A stretch of DNA of 64,000 nt from Fodinisporobacter ferrooxydans (GCF_022818495.1 NZ_CP089291.1:4047501-4111500); one strand, 5' to 3'; shown: positions 53,200 through 62,898, counted from the stretch's first letter. The notes: generated by a model not told the origin, from the sequence alone. Translations and numbers: made by a program.

Positions 53200-53943
53200 C
53201 TACTCTGTCTTGACTTGATTCCGATCAACATAAATATGCACAGTATAATCCAATTCATCCCCTTCATCGGTGACAAGTTGCATAAGGATACCTTCCTTTA
53301 TATTGTTTGGGTGAATATCTTCATTTTTCACTGTAATTAATTGTAAGCCATTTCGTTTCGGCTGTGCAACAAGAATGAGTTGATTTCCTTTCGTAAGTAC
53401 CTTTTTTACATCCGCTTGCATAACGACAATCAAGGTTTTTTCAAACACGTGGTTCTCTCTAAATGCTGCATTGTCATGAACTTTGACAAACTCTTCATCA
53501 ATCCCCACATCATGCAGAAAATCATACATAATTGAACCGGTTTTATAACTGGCAAACAGCCTATGCAGAGAATAATGCAGGCGGTTTGGCACATAACTCC
53601 AACGTCCACCACCGACTGAACTATGCCAATACGATTTATACGCCGGTCTTTCCCAATTTGGGTCGTTACACCCGATTTGATATACGATTTTTTTTCCGTT
53701 TTTAATGATTTCAGGGATTGGATTCAATACTGTCGGATAAGGTGTTTGAGTGAATGATGTGACTTTTATGTCTATAGGATTTTTTGGTTCCAATCTTTTG
53801 ATACGCTGTGATAACTGTTCATTCTCCTTTTGCAATTCTCTGATTTTATTTCCTGAATATTCTGAATTATTTTGAGCTGTTACAACAATTGGTGAACAGG
53901 TAAGAACAAAAATAGAGAAAACCATAACCAATACTTTTCTCAT
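53200..53943 (-). CDS. Secreted protein with N-terminal coiled coil (247 aa)
   Basis: Signal peptide MRKVLVMVFSIFVLTCSPIV with cleavage near TAQNN (no lipobox in usual position). A short coiled coil follows (about 32-50, IRELQKENEQLSQRIKRLEP), then a mixed domain with HDNAAFRENHVFEKTLIVVM. Not recognised. A promoter-proximal GAGGTGATAC ribosome site is present. Confidence 0.65.
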   Translation of the reverse strand: MRKVLVMVFSIFVLTCSPIVVTAQNNSEYSGNKIRELQKENEQLSQRIKRLEPKNPIDIKVTSFTQTPYPTVLNPIPEIIKNGKKIVYQIGCNDPNWERPAYKSYWHSSVGGGRWSYVPNRLHYSLHRLFASYKTGSIMYDFLHDVGIDEEFVKVHDNAAFRENHVFEKTLIVVMQADVKKVLTKGNQLILVAQPKRNGLQLITVKNEDIHPNNIKEGILMQLVTDEGDELDYTVHIYVDRNQVKTE

Positions 53944-54072
53944 AGTATCACCTCTAGGTTATGGTTTCTCCCTTCCTCATTCACTATACTGATCCGCAAA
54001 ACATCCCCATAGAATTGCGCCACACTTCCGCAAAAAAAGACGACAATTGAGTTGTCACTACCGTGCGTTTAT

Positions 54073-54573
54073 TTATTGACCGGGTTTTGCGGTAGGTATC
54101 GATAAATAAACAGTCTGTAATATGTTTTCACCTACAGATTGATCCGTGACATCAAATTTCATTATGAATCCACCCCCGCCTGAACCTTGAAATGGTGGTT
54201 TAGGAACATGGAAAATTCCCTTAAATGTGCCATCTGCATTGACAGGAATCGTAGTCTTTGCGATTAAAACACCTTTTGCTAAATCCGCTGTACTCGAACC
54301 AGGTGTTTGAAATAGCAAAACACTTATATTCGAAACTTTGGACGATCTATGTATCGATCCTGATACTGGAATACTCTCTCCCGCTTGAAATGTTTGTCGC
54401 GGTTTCGGTGTGTCAATTGCAAGTACGGTATTGTTAGGTACAAGATTACCAAGCGACGATTTTGAAGGATCAGATGGTGGACCATTTCCTAATCCTGCAT
54501 TTGAACTGCAACCAACAAGTAACATTCCCATTATTGAAGCGGCTGTCATAACCGATACCATTGATTTTTTCAT
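54073..54573 (-). CDS. Lipoprotein with Ig-like/BsuPI-type body (166 aa)
   Basis: MKKSMVSVMTAASIMGMLLV then GCSSNAG: a lipobox with Cys22 in the order L-V-G-C. The body is beta-rich (TPKPRQTFQAGESIPVSGSI, DGTFKGIFHVPKPPF, MKFDVTDQSVGENILQTVYL), resembling Gmad2/Ig-like spore-lipoprotein domains. Start ATG 54573 behind GAGGTGG. Role unknown. Confidence 0.7.
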   Translation of the reverse strand: MKKSMVSVMTAASIMGMLLVGCSSNAGLGNGPPSDPSKSSLGNLVPNNTVLAIDTPKPRQTFQAGESIPVSGSIHRSSKVSNISVLLFQTPGSSTADLAKGVLIAKTTIPVNADGTFKGIFHVPKPPFQGSGGGGFIMKFDVTDQSVGENILQTVYLSIPTAKPGQ

Positions 54574-54764
54574 TGTCAAGCCACCTCTTACCACCGATTA
54601 TACAGCGGTAACAGTTTCAACCGCATTAACCAAATACCGGTAAATCACCGCAAGGATTGCGATACGAATGTTCGACCGATAAAGATAATATCCTTCAACT
54701 CTATATGCTGTTCTCTTCTGATCACCTCGCTCATCTCCTTTAATCTCAGCTAAGAACAAATGCT

Positions 54765-54911
54765 TCAACTAAAATAATGAATCCCCATGGCTTCCCTAAC
54801 TTCCTGCATCGTCTGTTCCGCAATTCGTTTTGCCACTTTCGCCTTGCATTCCATGCAGCCGATTTTCCCGTCTCGACAGGCATCAGCGATTTCAGGAATC
54901 ATGGATTGAAC
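54765..54911 (-). pseudogene. C-terminal fragment resembling tryptophanyl-tRNA synthetase
   Basis: The minus frame reads IPEIADACRDGKIGCMECKA then KVAKRIAEQTMQEVREAMGI to TGA 54765. CRxxxIGCxECK occurs near the end of one TrpRS subgroup, and the following helix fits. It is preceded at once by a stop codon. Call is by pattern, not certain. Confidence 0.45.
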
Positions 54912-55021
54912 AAAAATCTACTTTTGGCGTCTGGTATCCCTCTTCAGAGATGAATAAACTTTCCGCTGCATCTTGTGGAATGTCCAGCTATTCGTTTATA
55001 TGGCACATCTCCGATGTCCAA

Positions 55022-55816
55022 TCACATGCATCTAATGCTTTGCCCACCATCGACCGGTAGGCATACACCCGTAATAAAACTCGATTCATCTGAGGCAAGG
55101 AACACTGCTGCATTCGCTACGTCCCAAGCTGTACCCATGTGCCCCATTGGACACTGTGCGTTGCGTGATGCCACCATCTCTTCTACACTACTGTATTCGC
55201 CCGATATCTGACGGTAAATAAGCGGTGTATCGAGCAGACCTGGCAGAATTGCATTGACGCGAATGCCATAGGGAGCATACTGGAGAGCTATTACTGATGT
55301 CAGGTGGTTAACCGCTGCTTTTGTCGCGCTGTAAACTGGATATGGATAACCTGTGTAGCGTATACCAGCTAACGATGAGATATTTATGATAGATCCACTT
55401 CTTCGTTCGACCATATGTGGCAATATGTATTTCATGGTGAGAAACACACTGTTCAGATTGACGTTTATCGCCTTGTTCCAATCAGTCTCAGAAATTTCTA
55501 TTGGGTCTCCCATTTTTACAATGCCAACATTATTGTGGAGTATGTCAATTTTTCCAAACATTTCGAGGGTTTCGGCCACAACCTCTGCAATCTCTTTTGA
55601 ACTTGTAACATCTGCGGACCGCGCCTCGCAAATTCTTTTTTCATTTAAAATAACGTCTCTTGTTTGTTCTGCTGCCTGTAAATTCACATCAACAGCCATA
55701 ACACTCGCTCCTTCGCGTGCATAGGCAACTGCCGCAGCCTTATCGTTTCCCCATCCATCCCCAGTGGATCCTGCACCGAAGACGATTGCAACTTTATTGG
55801 CTAAACGATTGCTCAT
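55022..55816 (-). CDS. Short-chain dehydrogenase/reductase
   Basis: 264 residues. Unusual but valid cofactor loop FGAGSTGDGWGNDKAAAVAY, HNNVGI, ISSLAGIRYTGYPYPVYSAT with catalytic Tyr-x3-Lys, and ITGVCLPVDGG at the C-terminus. The extended glycine loop (GSTGDGWGN) is shared with a subgroup of SDRs of unknown substrate. It is 67 bases downstream of the BASS transporter gene and may act on its substrate. Confidence 0.87.
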   Translation of the reverse strand: MSNRLANKVAIVFGAGSTGDGWGNDKAAAVAYAREGASVMAVDVNLQAAEQTRDVILNEKRICEARSADVTSSKEIAEVVAETLEMFGKIDILHNNVGIVKMGDPIEISETDWNKAINVNLNSVFLTMKYILPHMVERRSGSIINISSLAGIRYTGYPYPVYSATKAAVNHLTSVIALQYAPYGIRVNAILPGLLDTPLIYRQISGEYSSVEEMVASRNAQCPMGHMGTAWDVANAAVFLASDESSFITGVCLPVDGGQSIRCM

Positions 55817-55883
55817 ATTGTGGCCTCCTGATTTTATTCATAAGAATGGAAGAGTGAATATCATGTGTTTTGAGAATGCTTTT

Positions 55884-56681
55884 TCAGGATATTTCGACTT
55901 CCGTTACCGTGCTCGAATTCTCGTATCCTTCGTGCCTGGAATTTGCAGTCCGCTTCATGTATGATGCAACGAATCCGCCCAAAGTGAGATTACATACCAT
56001 ATTTAAGATTGCTGCAACAGCAGCTAGTGGTCCAAAGACATCGTTCGACAACACAGCCGCAAGGGCGGAATTACAAATCCCTATTTCAAATACCAGAGAA
56101 CGGCAACTACTTTTGTCAATTCTAAGTGCTTTACCATAAAGAAAACCTATTACCATCTGTGCTCCAACCTGAAAAATGACGGCAATCCCAACGAGCAATA
56201 AAATCCCCGAATTTCGGTACAAAACATCTGATGCGTCCGAGACGACTCCGAGCACGATTCCATATAATGCGAGCGAGGAAAGGATTGGGGCGAATGATTT
56301 CAAAAATATCCTTGCCAAAGGGAATATGGATTGAATGATGATTCCTGTTAGTAACGGCAAGAACACGATCCGGAGCATTTTCCATACAAATGGGAAGTAC
56401 GCAATGTGTACCCCAGTACCAACGAAGAGTTTTGCAAGCAGTGGTGTGAGGATCGGCCCAATAAATGTATCTACAGCTGACATGGTTACACTATATGCAA
56501 CGTCTCCGCCGCCTATCAATGAATTTAGATTCGCTGATGTTCCACTTGGAACTATCCCTGACATCACAATGCCGTTGGCCAATGAGGAATGAATTCCAAA
56601 AAAGAGAACAGCTACAAGTACACCAATGATTGGAGCAATTAACCACTTCTTTTTAACCGCCTTCATGACAATATAGAACAT
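55884..56681 (-). CDS. BASS-family transporter, probably N-terminally truncated
   Basis: 265 residues of the bile acid:sodium symporter family. GIVPSGTSANLNSLIGGGDV, VTMSAVDTFIGPILTPLLAK and EIGICNSALAAVLSNDVFGP are the typical helix-4 to helix-9 motifs. The first two or three helices (about 50 residues) are absent, and an in-frame TAG lies 13 bases upstream of the ATG. It is either a shortened paralogue or a broken gene. Family members carry organic anions. Confidence 0.7.
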   Translation of the reverse strand: MFYIVMKAVKKKWLIAPIIGVLVAVLFFGIHSSLANGIVMSGIVPSGTSANLNSLIGGGDVAYSVTMSAVDTFIGPILTPLLAKLFVGTGVHIAYFPFVWKMLRIVFLPLLTGIIIQSIFPLARIFLKSFAPILSSLALYGIVLGVVSDASDVLYRNSGILLLVGIAVIFQVGAQMVIGFLYGKALRIDKSSCRSLVFEIGICNSALAAVLSNDVFGPLAAVAAILNMVCNLTLGGFVASYMKRTANSRHEGYENSSTVTEVEIS

Positions 56682-57039
56682 GACGCCAGCTAACTACACC
56701 TCACTGTGTATTCCCAAACTTTCAGTTTTTTCTCCAACTTAAGAATGGATTAATTAAACTTTCGCTGCCTCATTGATTAAATTGTATCAGTTCGTCCGTT
56801 CCCACTATTTTACTAAATGTGTTGATACACAGCACTCCACATGTAAGGTATTGTATATCGTGTTAATTATGGTGAATCGTTGTGAATACACTTCATTTGT
56901 ATGCAGCGGTTACAACATTTTGATAACGTGAGTTTATTTACAGTGAATTATGTGAATAGAGTGCGTGGTCATTGTGTGGTCATGTGGTCAATTTCATCCA
57001 ACCCTATATCCAATCACGTTCCCGCATACAGCATAAAAG

Positions 57040-57065
57040 TCCCAATGGCACATACACCATTGGGA
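57040..57065 (+). terminator. Rho-independent terminator
   Basis: TCCCAATGG / CCATTGGGA with an 8-base loop, followed by TAACATTTTTA. Confidence 0.6.
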
Positions 57066-57483
57066 TAACATTTTTATACAGTTCTCACATTTACAATATC
57101 GTTTCGGCGAAGGGCGTCGATACCTAGAAAGTACGTAAATAAATCTACGGCCTCTACCTCCCCAGGGGAGTGGGGCTTTTCTTATTTAATACTTTACATT
57201 GGGGAGATTGTTGATATACCAAGGGTTAATACTGCTTTATTTAGGATTAATTCTGATTAAAATATGCCACCAATGATGAAGTTTGCCCCCAAAATGCCCC
57301 CAATCCTTCCCTCAAAATGCCCTTCCAAATTAGTAAAGTCCTATGGAATGGAGTAAATTTTGCATCATGTTTAAAAGAAAGTCATTTGAGATTATATTAA
57401 TGAAAATATTTCTTGTAACGTCCTTGAAAAACCAATTTCGATTTTTCTGGGCGTGTTGTAGTTAATGTCAATAATTTAAAGCC

Positions 57484-57502
57484 AGCGGTTTTCAAGACCG
57501 CT
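57484..57502. other. tRNA anticodon-arm-like sequence, possible attachment-site core
   Basis: AGCGGT-TTTCAAG-ACCGCT has the geometry of an anticodon arm with a 7-base loop. Read on the plus strand the anticodon would be UCA (Sec); on the minus strand the loop is CTTGAAA with anticodon UGA (Ser). No acceptor, D or T arm is found, so it is not a tRNA gene. Integrases often target such arms. Confidence 0.4.
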
Positions 57503-57632
57503 AACTGGGTTCTCCTAAGCTTCTGTAACATCAAAAAATGGCTTAAAATCAAGGTTTTTATATTCACAACTCCATTAATTTTCTCTTAGCTTCTACCATT
57601 TGGGTAGAAGTTTTGGTAGAAGTTCTACCATC

Positions 57633-57657
57633 GCCGGGTAGCCACCCCGGCTTTTTT
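57633..57657 (+). terminator. Rho-independent terminator
   Basis: GCCGGG / CCCGGC with a 7-base loop, then TTTTTT. No gene directly upstream is recognised. Confidence 0.7.
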
Positions 57658-57968
57658 AATCTTAATTTAATATACGAAAGTGCAGGCCTTATTTTTTAAA
57701 AACAGACTTCATCAAAACGGACAACCTCACCAGATAAGCATACTAAACAAAAAGAAGCCATTACAGTTTTTTTAGAGTTCAAGAAGAGGCCACAGGTCTT
57801 GTTGAAATACCCGTTTGACCAGTTTTGTTTTTAACTTCATTATTTTGATTGGCATAGCTCAGAAATTGGCGCTGCCGGTGGTGTAAAGAATATCGATCCT
57901 GTCGTCGACTTCGTACCTCCAGTTATGAAAACACAGACCACTTATCGTGATCTGTTCTCCATAAGTTT

Positions 57969-58988
57969 TTAATGGAACTCACGCAATTCTTCGGCATATT
58001 TATAACTAATTGGTTGTTTTTCTTCTGTTTCTAACCATCCTATTTCATTATGTGCATATTCACTAATTTTCCGGGAACCATAATTTCTAAAGTGTGTTTC
58101 AATTTCTCGCATTGTTTCTAATTCATCTTCAGTAAAAATTGTTGAATCAAAGGGTTCAGAAGCTTTAACCATCATCATAGTCCAGCCTTCGTCATTCGTA
58201 TGTTCATCAACTTCAATCACATTCATATGTTGTAAATGAGCTAAAATTAAATCATGATTCTTTGGCACCGGACCATATGGATATTTAACATAAGTTGTCC
58301 CGGTTATTGATACCGTTTGTCGTTTGAAATACAAAAAGTCACTATACCACAATAATTTCATAAGCTTTGTTTTCAAAACACCATTTGTCGTAAAATATAA
58401 AATCATATTAATGAACTTTTCTAAGGAAAAATCACTATAGCCAGCCAAATCCGTTACCTTATAAGGTTTAAAAATGGATTCAATAATTTGATCGTCTGTT
58501 TGAAATGAGTCTTCTGCATTTGTCCAAGCATCAAGTGCTGTTTCGACCATTTTTAATTCCCTACTGGATAGTGAACCTTTATTTCTGTTGAAGAATTCTA
58601 AAATAACATGTGGATGTTGCTGCAACCGCTTATAAAGCTCCAAATGGCTCGCTTGCGGCAAACTTCCGGATTCGTATCTAGTTACACTCGCAGGCCCAAT
58701 ATTCAACAACTTAGCAAAGGGTCTTACGCCCAATTTATATTGTTTCCTGACGTTTTGAATCTCAAGTGACGTCATACCATAATTTTCAGCATAAATTCGC
58801 GCTACATTAGCCATTGTTTCATTTTCCAATTCTTCAACATCAATTCGTGAACCACAATTGTTACAAATAGCTATCCTCCGTTCAGGAAGCTCAATATCCT
58901 GCCCCCTAAATCTAAATACCTGAGGTTCTTTTTTTATGGTGTAAGTATGCTCTGCACGACAAGATTCGCAATAATTCATTCTGTTCAT
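57969..58988 (-). CDS. Antitoxin with MqsA-like zinc finger, HTH and Panacea (SocA-like) domain
   Basis: 339 residues. Zinc knuckles C7/C10 and C42/C45, an Xre/MqsA-type HTH (about 85-130; VRPFAKLLNIGPASVTRYES), and a C-terminal Panacea/DUF4065 domain (about 180-320; ILYFTTNGVLKTKLMKLLWY and SITGTTYVKYPYGPVPKNHD). Panacea domains neutralise diverse toxins. It lies 80 bases downstream of an MqsR-like toxin gene under one palindromic promoter, so the pair forms a type II toxin-antitoxin system in toxin-first order. It probably autorepresses. Confidence 0.88.
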   Translation of the reverse strand: MNRMNYCESCRAEHTYTIKKEPQVFRFRGQDIELPERRIAICNNCGSRIDVEELENETMANVARIYAENYGMTSLEIQNVRKQYKLGVRPFAKLLNIGPASVTRYESGSLPQASHLELYKRLQQHPHVILEFFNRNKGSLSSRELKMVETALDAWTNAEDSFQTDDQIIESIFKPYKVTDLAGYSDFSLEKFINMILYFTTNGVLKTKLMKLLWYSDFLYFKRQTVSITGTTYVKYPYGPVPKNHDLILAHLQHMNVIEVDEHTNDEGWTMMMVKASEPFDSTIFTEDELETMREIETHFRNYGSRKISEYAHNEIGWLETEEKQPISYKYAEELREFH

Positions 58989-59068
58989 TGCTATTTCCTC
59001 CTACCAAGGGTGGAATTTATATAAAGCAGGGGACAAGGCTTCCGAAAAACCTCGCCTTCCCTATGTAT

Positions 59069-59392
59069 TTAATTCTGTGTATATCCTTCAGGATGAAACG
59101 AGATGCAAATACACAAATTTTGATCTATGGTTAACTTTATGTATGCGATTTTTTCGTTAAGTTCTTTCCTAAAGAACCAGACCAACTCCCCGGACCCTCT
59201 ACGATCCAATTCAGGTGGCTTGTATTCGTCAGTAGGCTTTAACTTCATGATCTCCTGCCAAGCCCCTTTTCTGTCTTCAATTCCTAAATCAAAAATAGCT
59301 TGAACGGTATCATAATCGTTCCGCTTTGAAAAATAAGTACGTCCGTTAGAAATGAGTGCTTTTGCTTTCCGTAGAAATTCCGCTGTCGTCAT
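59069..59392 (-). CDS. MqsR-like toxin
   Basis: 107 residues. Length, the helix FLRKAKALISNGRTYFSKRN and the C-terminal strand pair VWFFRKELNEKIAYIKLTID then CICISFHPEGY resemble MqsR/RelE-fold mRNA interferases. It is encoded first, before the MqsA/Panacea antitoxin. A good AGGAGGTG ribosome site is present. Activity is inferred from fold resemblance and context. Confidence 0.7.
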   Translation of the reverse strand: MTTAEFLRKAKALISNGRTYFSKRNDYDTVQAIFDLGIEDRKGAWQEIMKLKPTDEYKPPELDRRGSGELVWFFRKELNEKIAYIKLTIDQNLCICISFHPEGYTQN

Positions 59393-59418
59393 CTATATGG
59401 TTCACCTCCTCTGACTAA

Positions 59419-59468
59419 ATTATACCATCTGCATCTAAAAAGTGCAATCAATTGATTGCACTTTTTAG
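59419..59468 (-). promoter_or_regulatory. Toxin-antitoxin promoter with perfect 34-bp palindromic operator
   Basis: CTAAAAAGTGCAATCAA (59435-59451) is followed directly by its exact reverse complement to 59468. Minus-strand -35 TTGCAC (59447-59442) lies inside it, with 17-base spacing to -10 TATAAT (59424-59419). Binding by the antitoxin HTH would block the promoter. Confidence 0.88.
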
Positions 59469-60043
59469 GACGCTGCATTTTAAGTAATCCGTACAATGAA
59501 TTCACCCTTAGAATGATATCGAAAAACCCATAAATCCACACATCATTGAAACACAACTGAGGACGAATTACACTTCACCAATCCGTCCCCAGCCCTCCTT
59601 AACCTCACGCTCAAACCATTTAGATCAAGAATCGCTCTCCATATGTAAATGTAGCAAAATAACAAGGTACTGGAATTGCAATATTAGTACGGTAAATTTT
59701 TAGCTTTTCCCCAAGCTTTGCTTTGATTTTACTCGCTTTCTGCAATTACCGACGGGGACAAAGTTTGAAACTTTTCATTGTCGCTCTACCTTTAAGATTC
59801 GAGAAGTTCTTCTAGTCTTATCATCTGATCCATCACGTGATTTAAGAATTGAAATTGTTCTTCGGTATTTTCGTTACCAAATTTTCCAATCATGAACATG
59901 ATGGGCTCTTGAATAACCAGAGATGTTTCTTTTTGCTCTAGAAGTTCATCTACGGTGGCCGTAATCAATATAGTTGTGTTACATTAAACCATATCAGCAG
60001 AGGATTATTGTAGCAAGATTTGGACTCCAATTGTGAATCGGGT
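59469..60043. other. Intergenic stretch with one short frame
   Basis: Apart from the 58-codon frame at 59792-59968 nothing is recognised. An imperfect inverted repeat (GAGGACGAATT / AATCCGTCCCC, about 59551-59581) may be a terminator. Confidence 0.4.
59792..59968 (-). CDS. Small acidic helical protein or gene tail (58 aa)
   Basis: From TTG 59968: ITATVDELLEQKETSLVIQE, PIMFMIGKFGNENTEEQFQF, then LNHVMDQMIRLEELLES. Regular amphipathic helices and good codon use suggest a real product, but no ribosome site is visible. It could be the C-terminal remnant of a longer gene. Confidence 0.4.
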   Translation of the reverse strand: MITATVDELLEQKETSLVIQEPIMFMIGKFGNENTEEQFQFLNHVMDQMIRLEELLES

Positions 60044-61009
60044 TCATGATATTCCTAGAAGGTGATTATTTATTTCAGCCATGGATGGCATTGAAGGTAT
60101 TCCTCCTTTCTTGGTAGTTGACAGCGCAGCCACGACATTAGCAAAACTAACATACTCTTTAATTCTTGTCCTACTTAATTGAGAGACATTGTTTAAAGTT
60201 ACATCATCGGATATTTTATGTAGGATAGCAGCGACAAATGCGTCTCCAGCTCCGGTAGTGTCGACTGTATTAACTTTTATTCCTGGCACTATAGCTGATT
60301 CACCATTCAGTCGATAAAAACACCCTTGCGCACCCAACGTCACAAGAATAAGGTTTAGTCCAAAGCTCTTTTGAAGAATGCGACTGCCTATTTCAACATC
60401 AGACTCTCGAGTTAAAAAAAATAGCTCCTCTTCGGAAACCTTTAAAATATCCGCATATGATAAAGCCGACACAATCACCGTTTTTGCTTCATCTGAGCTA
60501 CTCCATAGTGGAAGACGTAGATTTGGATCGTATGAAATTAACCCACCAAATTGTTTTGCAAATTCTACGGCTTTTAAAGTAGCCGCCCTTGCAGGTTCGT
60601 TTGTCATTGAAAGTGAGCCAAAATGGAATATACGAGCTTGGCGAATTAGGTCATATCGAACTTCATTTTCATTCAACGTCATATCAGCACCAGGATTCCG
60701 ATAAAAACTGAAGCTCCTATCTCCGGATTCATCGAGATGGACAAATGCAAGAGTGGTTTTCACATTGTCAGAAAACACTAATCCAGTAGTGTCTATTTCA
60801 TACGATTCCAGTGTTTCTTTGAGAGAAGTCCCAAACTTATCAAGTCCTACCTTTCCAATGAAAGCAGTTCTTCTACCCATTTTGGACAGTGCAACAAGAA
60901 CATTCGCGGGTGCCCCACCTGGGTTAGCTAGAAATAAGTTTTTATGAAGATCGCTACCTTCCGGCGCAAAATCGATAAGGAGTTCTCCAAGTGCTATAAC
61001 ATCGTACAT
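60044..61009 (-). CDS. PfkB-family carbohydrate kinase, probable fructokinase
   Basis: 321 residues from ATG 61009. PfkB signatures: NPGGAPANVLVALSKMGRRT and VNTVDTTGAGDAFVAAILHK with the catalytic Asp in GAGD. YDVIALGELLIDFAPEG is typical of fructokinases. It phosphorylates the sugar released by a GH32 sucrose hydrolase; the preceding gene is a GH32 fusion, ending at 61033. It forms a sucrose-utilisation unit, partly damaged. Confidence 0.88.
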   Translation of the reverse strand: MYDVIALGELLIDFAPEGSDLHKNLFLANPGGAPANVLVALSKMGRRTAFIGKVGLDKFGTSLKETLESYEIDTTGLVFSDNVKTTLAFVHLDESGDRSFSFYRNPGADMTLNENEVRYDLIRQARIFHFGSLSMTNEPARAATLKAVEFAKQFGGLISYDPNLRLPLWSSSDEAKTVIVSALSYADILKVSEEELFFLTRESDVEIGSRILQKSFGLNLILVTLGAQGCFYRLNGESAIVPGIKVNTVDTTGAGDAFVAAILHKISDDVTLNNVSQLSRTRIKEYVSFANVVAALSTTKKGGIPSMPSMAEINNHLLGIS

Positions 61010-61032
61010 GATAACACCACCAATCTTGTTTT

Positions 61033-62781
61033 TTACCAAATGGACCTTAGATTCCATGCATCAAGAGAAACTATGCGAATGTCACTGCCATTACAAAAGA
61101 ATTCGATTCCGTCAGCTTCGATACTCGGGTAAATATTATTTGACATAACTTGTTCACCGTCATTTACAAATACTTCGACGCAACACGTATCAACGAATAT
61201 GTGTAATTTCAATGACTGGTCCATCTGATTTATTTTCATTTTACATACGCCACTACTGAAACCATCTGAGTGTGTTCTATCAAAAATTAGTTCTTGTCGT
61301 GCGATGGTATATTCAAGAGTGGTCTTCTGTTCACCATCTGGGGAACAACGAAGTTGAAATCCAAAGCTATCTAACATTTCACTAGCCCATTGGATCTCAA
61401 CAAGAATCTCAATACTAGTACCACGTACGTGTACGGGTATCACAGATTGACAAGGGTGAACATTGAGATCTGTCAGTCGAAAATGATTCGTACGAAGCGA
61501 TTTCAATTCTTCTATTGAACTAAACAATAAATAACCATTGGAACCGAGACTAATTTGACGCGGAATAGACATAGCACCGCACCAATTATTTTCTGATGTC
61601 GGACCAAAGGATTGGAACCATGGCATCCAATCCCATGCATTGGACCAACCAATAATTATCCTCCTACCTTGTGGATCAACGAATGATTGCGGTGCATAAT
61701 ATTCAAACCCACAATCCACCTCTCCCATGCGATCCCATGTGAATCTTCCTATGTCATAGTTCATATCCCCAATAAGATAAATGGTTTTTTTCTCTCCCAT
61801 ACCCATTGGAGAAAACATCAGTACATGTTTATCTCCTAGCGAGAACAAATCCGGGCATTCCCACATGCTTCCTAAACTTCCGTCACTTTCCGCAAGAACA
61901 TTTATATATGACCAATTTCTTAAGTCCTCTGAGGAATATAGAAGGGCTTTTCCTTTACCATCTTTGCAAGAACCCACTACCATATACCACTTTCCATTAT
62001 GTCTCCATACCTTCGGATCACGAAAATCATTTGAACCCTCCGCGGGCGGTGCAGGTATCACAGGATTACGTTCATATTTTTTAAAAACAATCCCGTCGTC
62101 GCTCATTGCTAGACATTGTGATTGAATCACCTTGTCACCACGAATAATGGTTCCGGTATAAATAAGATATAGGACTCCATCATGCTCAACTGCACTCCCA
62201 GAGAAACAACCGCCGCACTCATCTAAGTCATATTCCTCACTCGGAGCCAATGCAACTGGGAGATGCTCCCATGACACCAAATCCTTACTACGTGCGTGCC
62301 CCCAATGCATCGAACCCCATGTTGATCCGTATGGGAAATGTTGATAAAAGAGATGGTAATAACCCTTGTAAAAAATCAGTCCATTGGGGTCATTTATCCA
62401 GTATGCCGGCGCCATGAAATGATATTTTAATCTAAGAAAAACTCCAGATGCACCAAAATGATTTAAAATAGCTACAACGAGAAACGATGTAAAAATCGAA
62501 CTTAATCGGCTAAAGCTAAAGGTAAAACCTACTCCTGTTGCACGAGCCCTTGTGGGAAATATTTCTGTTTGATACGTATGATACGTCGCAGAGAACATGT
62601 TGTTTAATAAAGTCAGTAGTATACCACACAAAACAATGAAAACTGGATTCTTTGTCACTGCAAAAAGAATCCCGACAACTGCAATGCCTGTAGTTTCAAA
62701 GGCAATCAAATATTTCCGTTCAAATTTTTCAATAACAGCCATTGCAAGTAATGGACCAAATGGATTAGCAATAGCCATCAA
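61033..62781 (-). pseudogene. In-frame chimera: sugar MFS transporter fragment fused to GH32 sucrose hydrolase
   Basis: Residues 1-115 match the C-terminal half of a sugar-porter MFS protein (FSATYHTYQTEIFPTRARAT, GVGFTFSFSRLSS); the frame is open further upstream to about 62875, where it meets the recombinase end. From residue 116 it is glycoside hydrolase family 32 (LKYHFMAPAYWINDPNGLIF with nucleophile D131, FRDPKVWR, SMWECPDLF with the acid/base Glu, and a C-terminal beta-sandwich). The junction lies near 62433. About 25-30 N-terminal residues of the hydrolase are lost. Whether the hydrolase part is made is uncertain. Confidence 0.8.
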
Positions 62782-62858
62782 GAAAGTATAGAATAATGTG
62801 TGAACAAGGGTAATAGGGTGTTTTTGCCCATCCCCCCGAAAAGGTGGAATAACGGAAA

Positions 62859-62898
62859 CAGCAACCTTTGTTCTAATCTAGCTTAACAAAGGTTGCTG
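62859..62898 (-). terminator. 14-bp inverted repeat at the recombinase 3' end
   Basis: CAGCAACCTTTGTT (62859-62872) and AACAAAGGTTGCTG (62885-62898) flank the recombinase stop codon (62878-62880). It works as a terminator hairpin or marks the element end. The MFS fragment begins immediately beyond. Confidence 0.6.

Larger units (their letters stand above)
56682..57968. other. Long non-coding region with terminators and an att-like site
   Basis: Contains GTGGTCA three times at 56966-56990, two terminators (57040, 57633), C-rich direct repeats (TTTGCCCCCAAAATGCCCCC near 57283) of the kind seen near phage integrase genes, and a tRNA anticodon-arm-like segment at 57484. A plus frame at about 57838-57972 (FDWHSSEIGAAGGVKNIDPV) ends in a stop and is unrecognised. 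Likely a remnant of a mobile-element junction. Confidence 0.4.

Noticed and set aside
57484-57502. A functional tRNA-Sec or tRNA-Ser gene
   Set aside because: Only an anticodon-arm-like hairpin is present; acceptor, D and T arms cannot be formed from the flanks on either strand.
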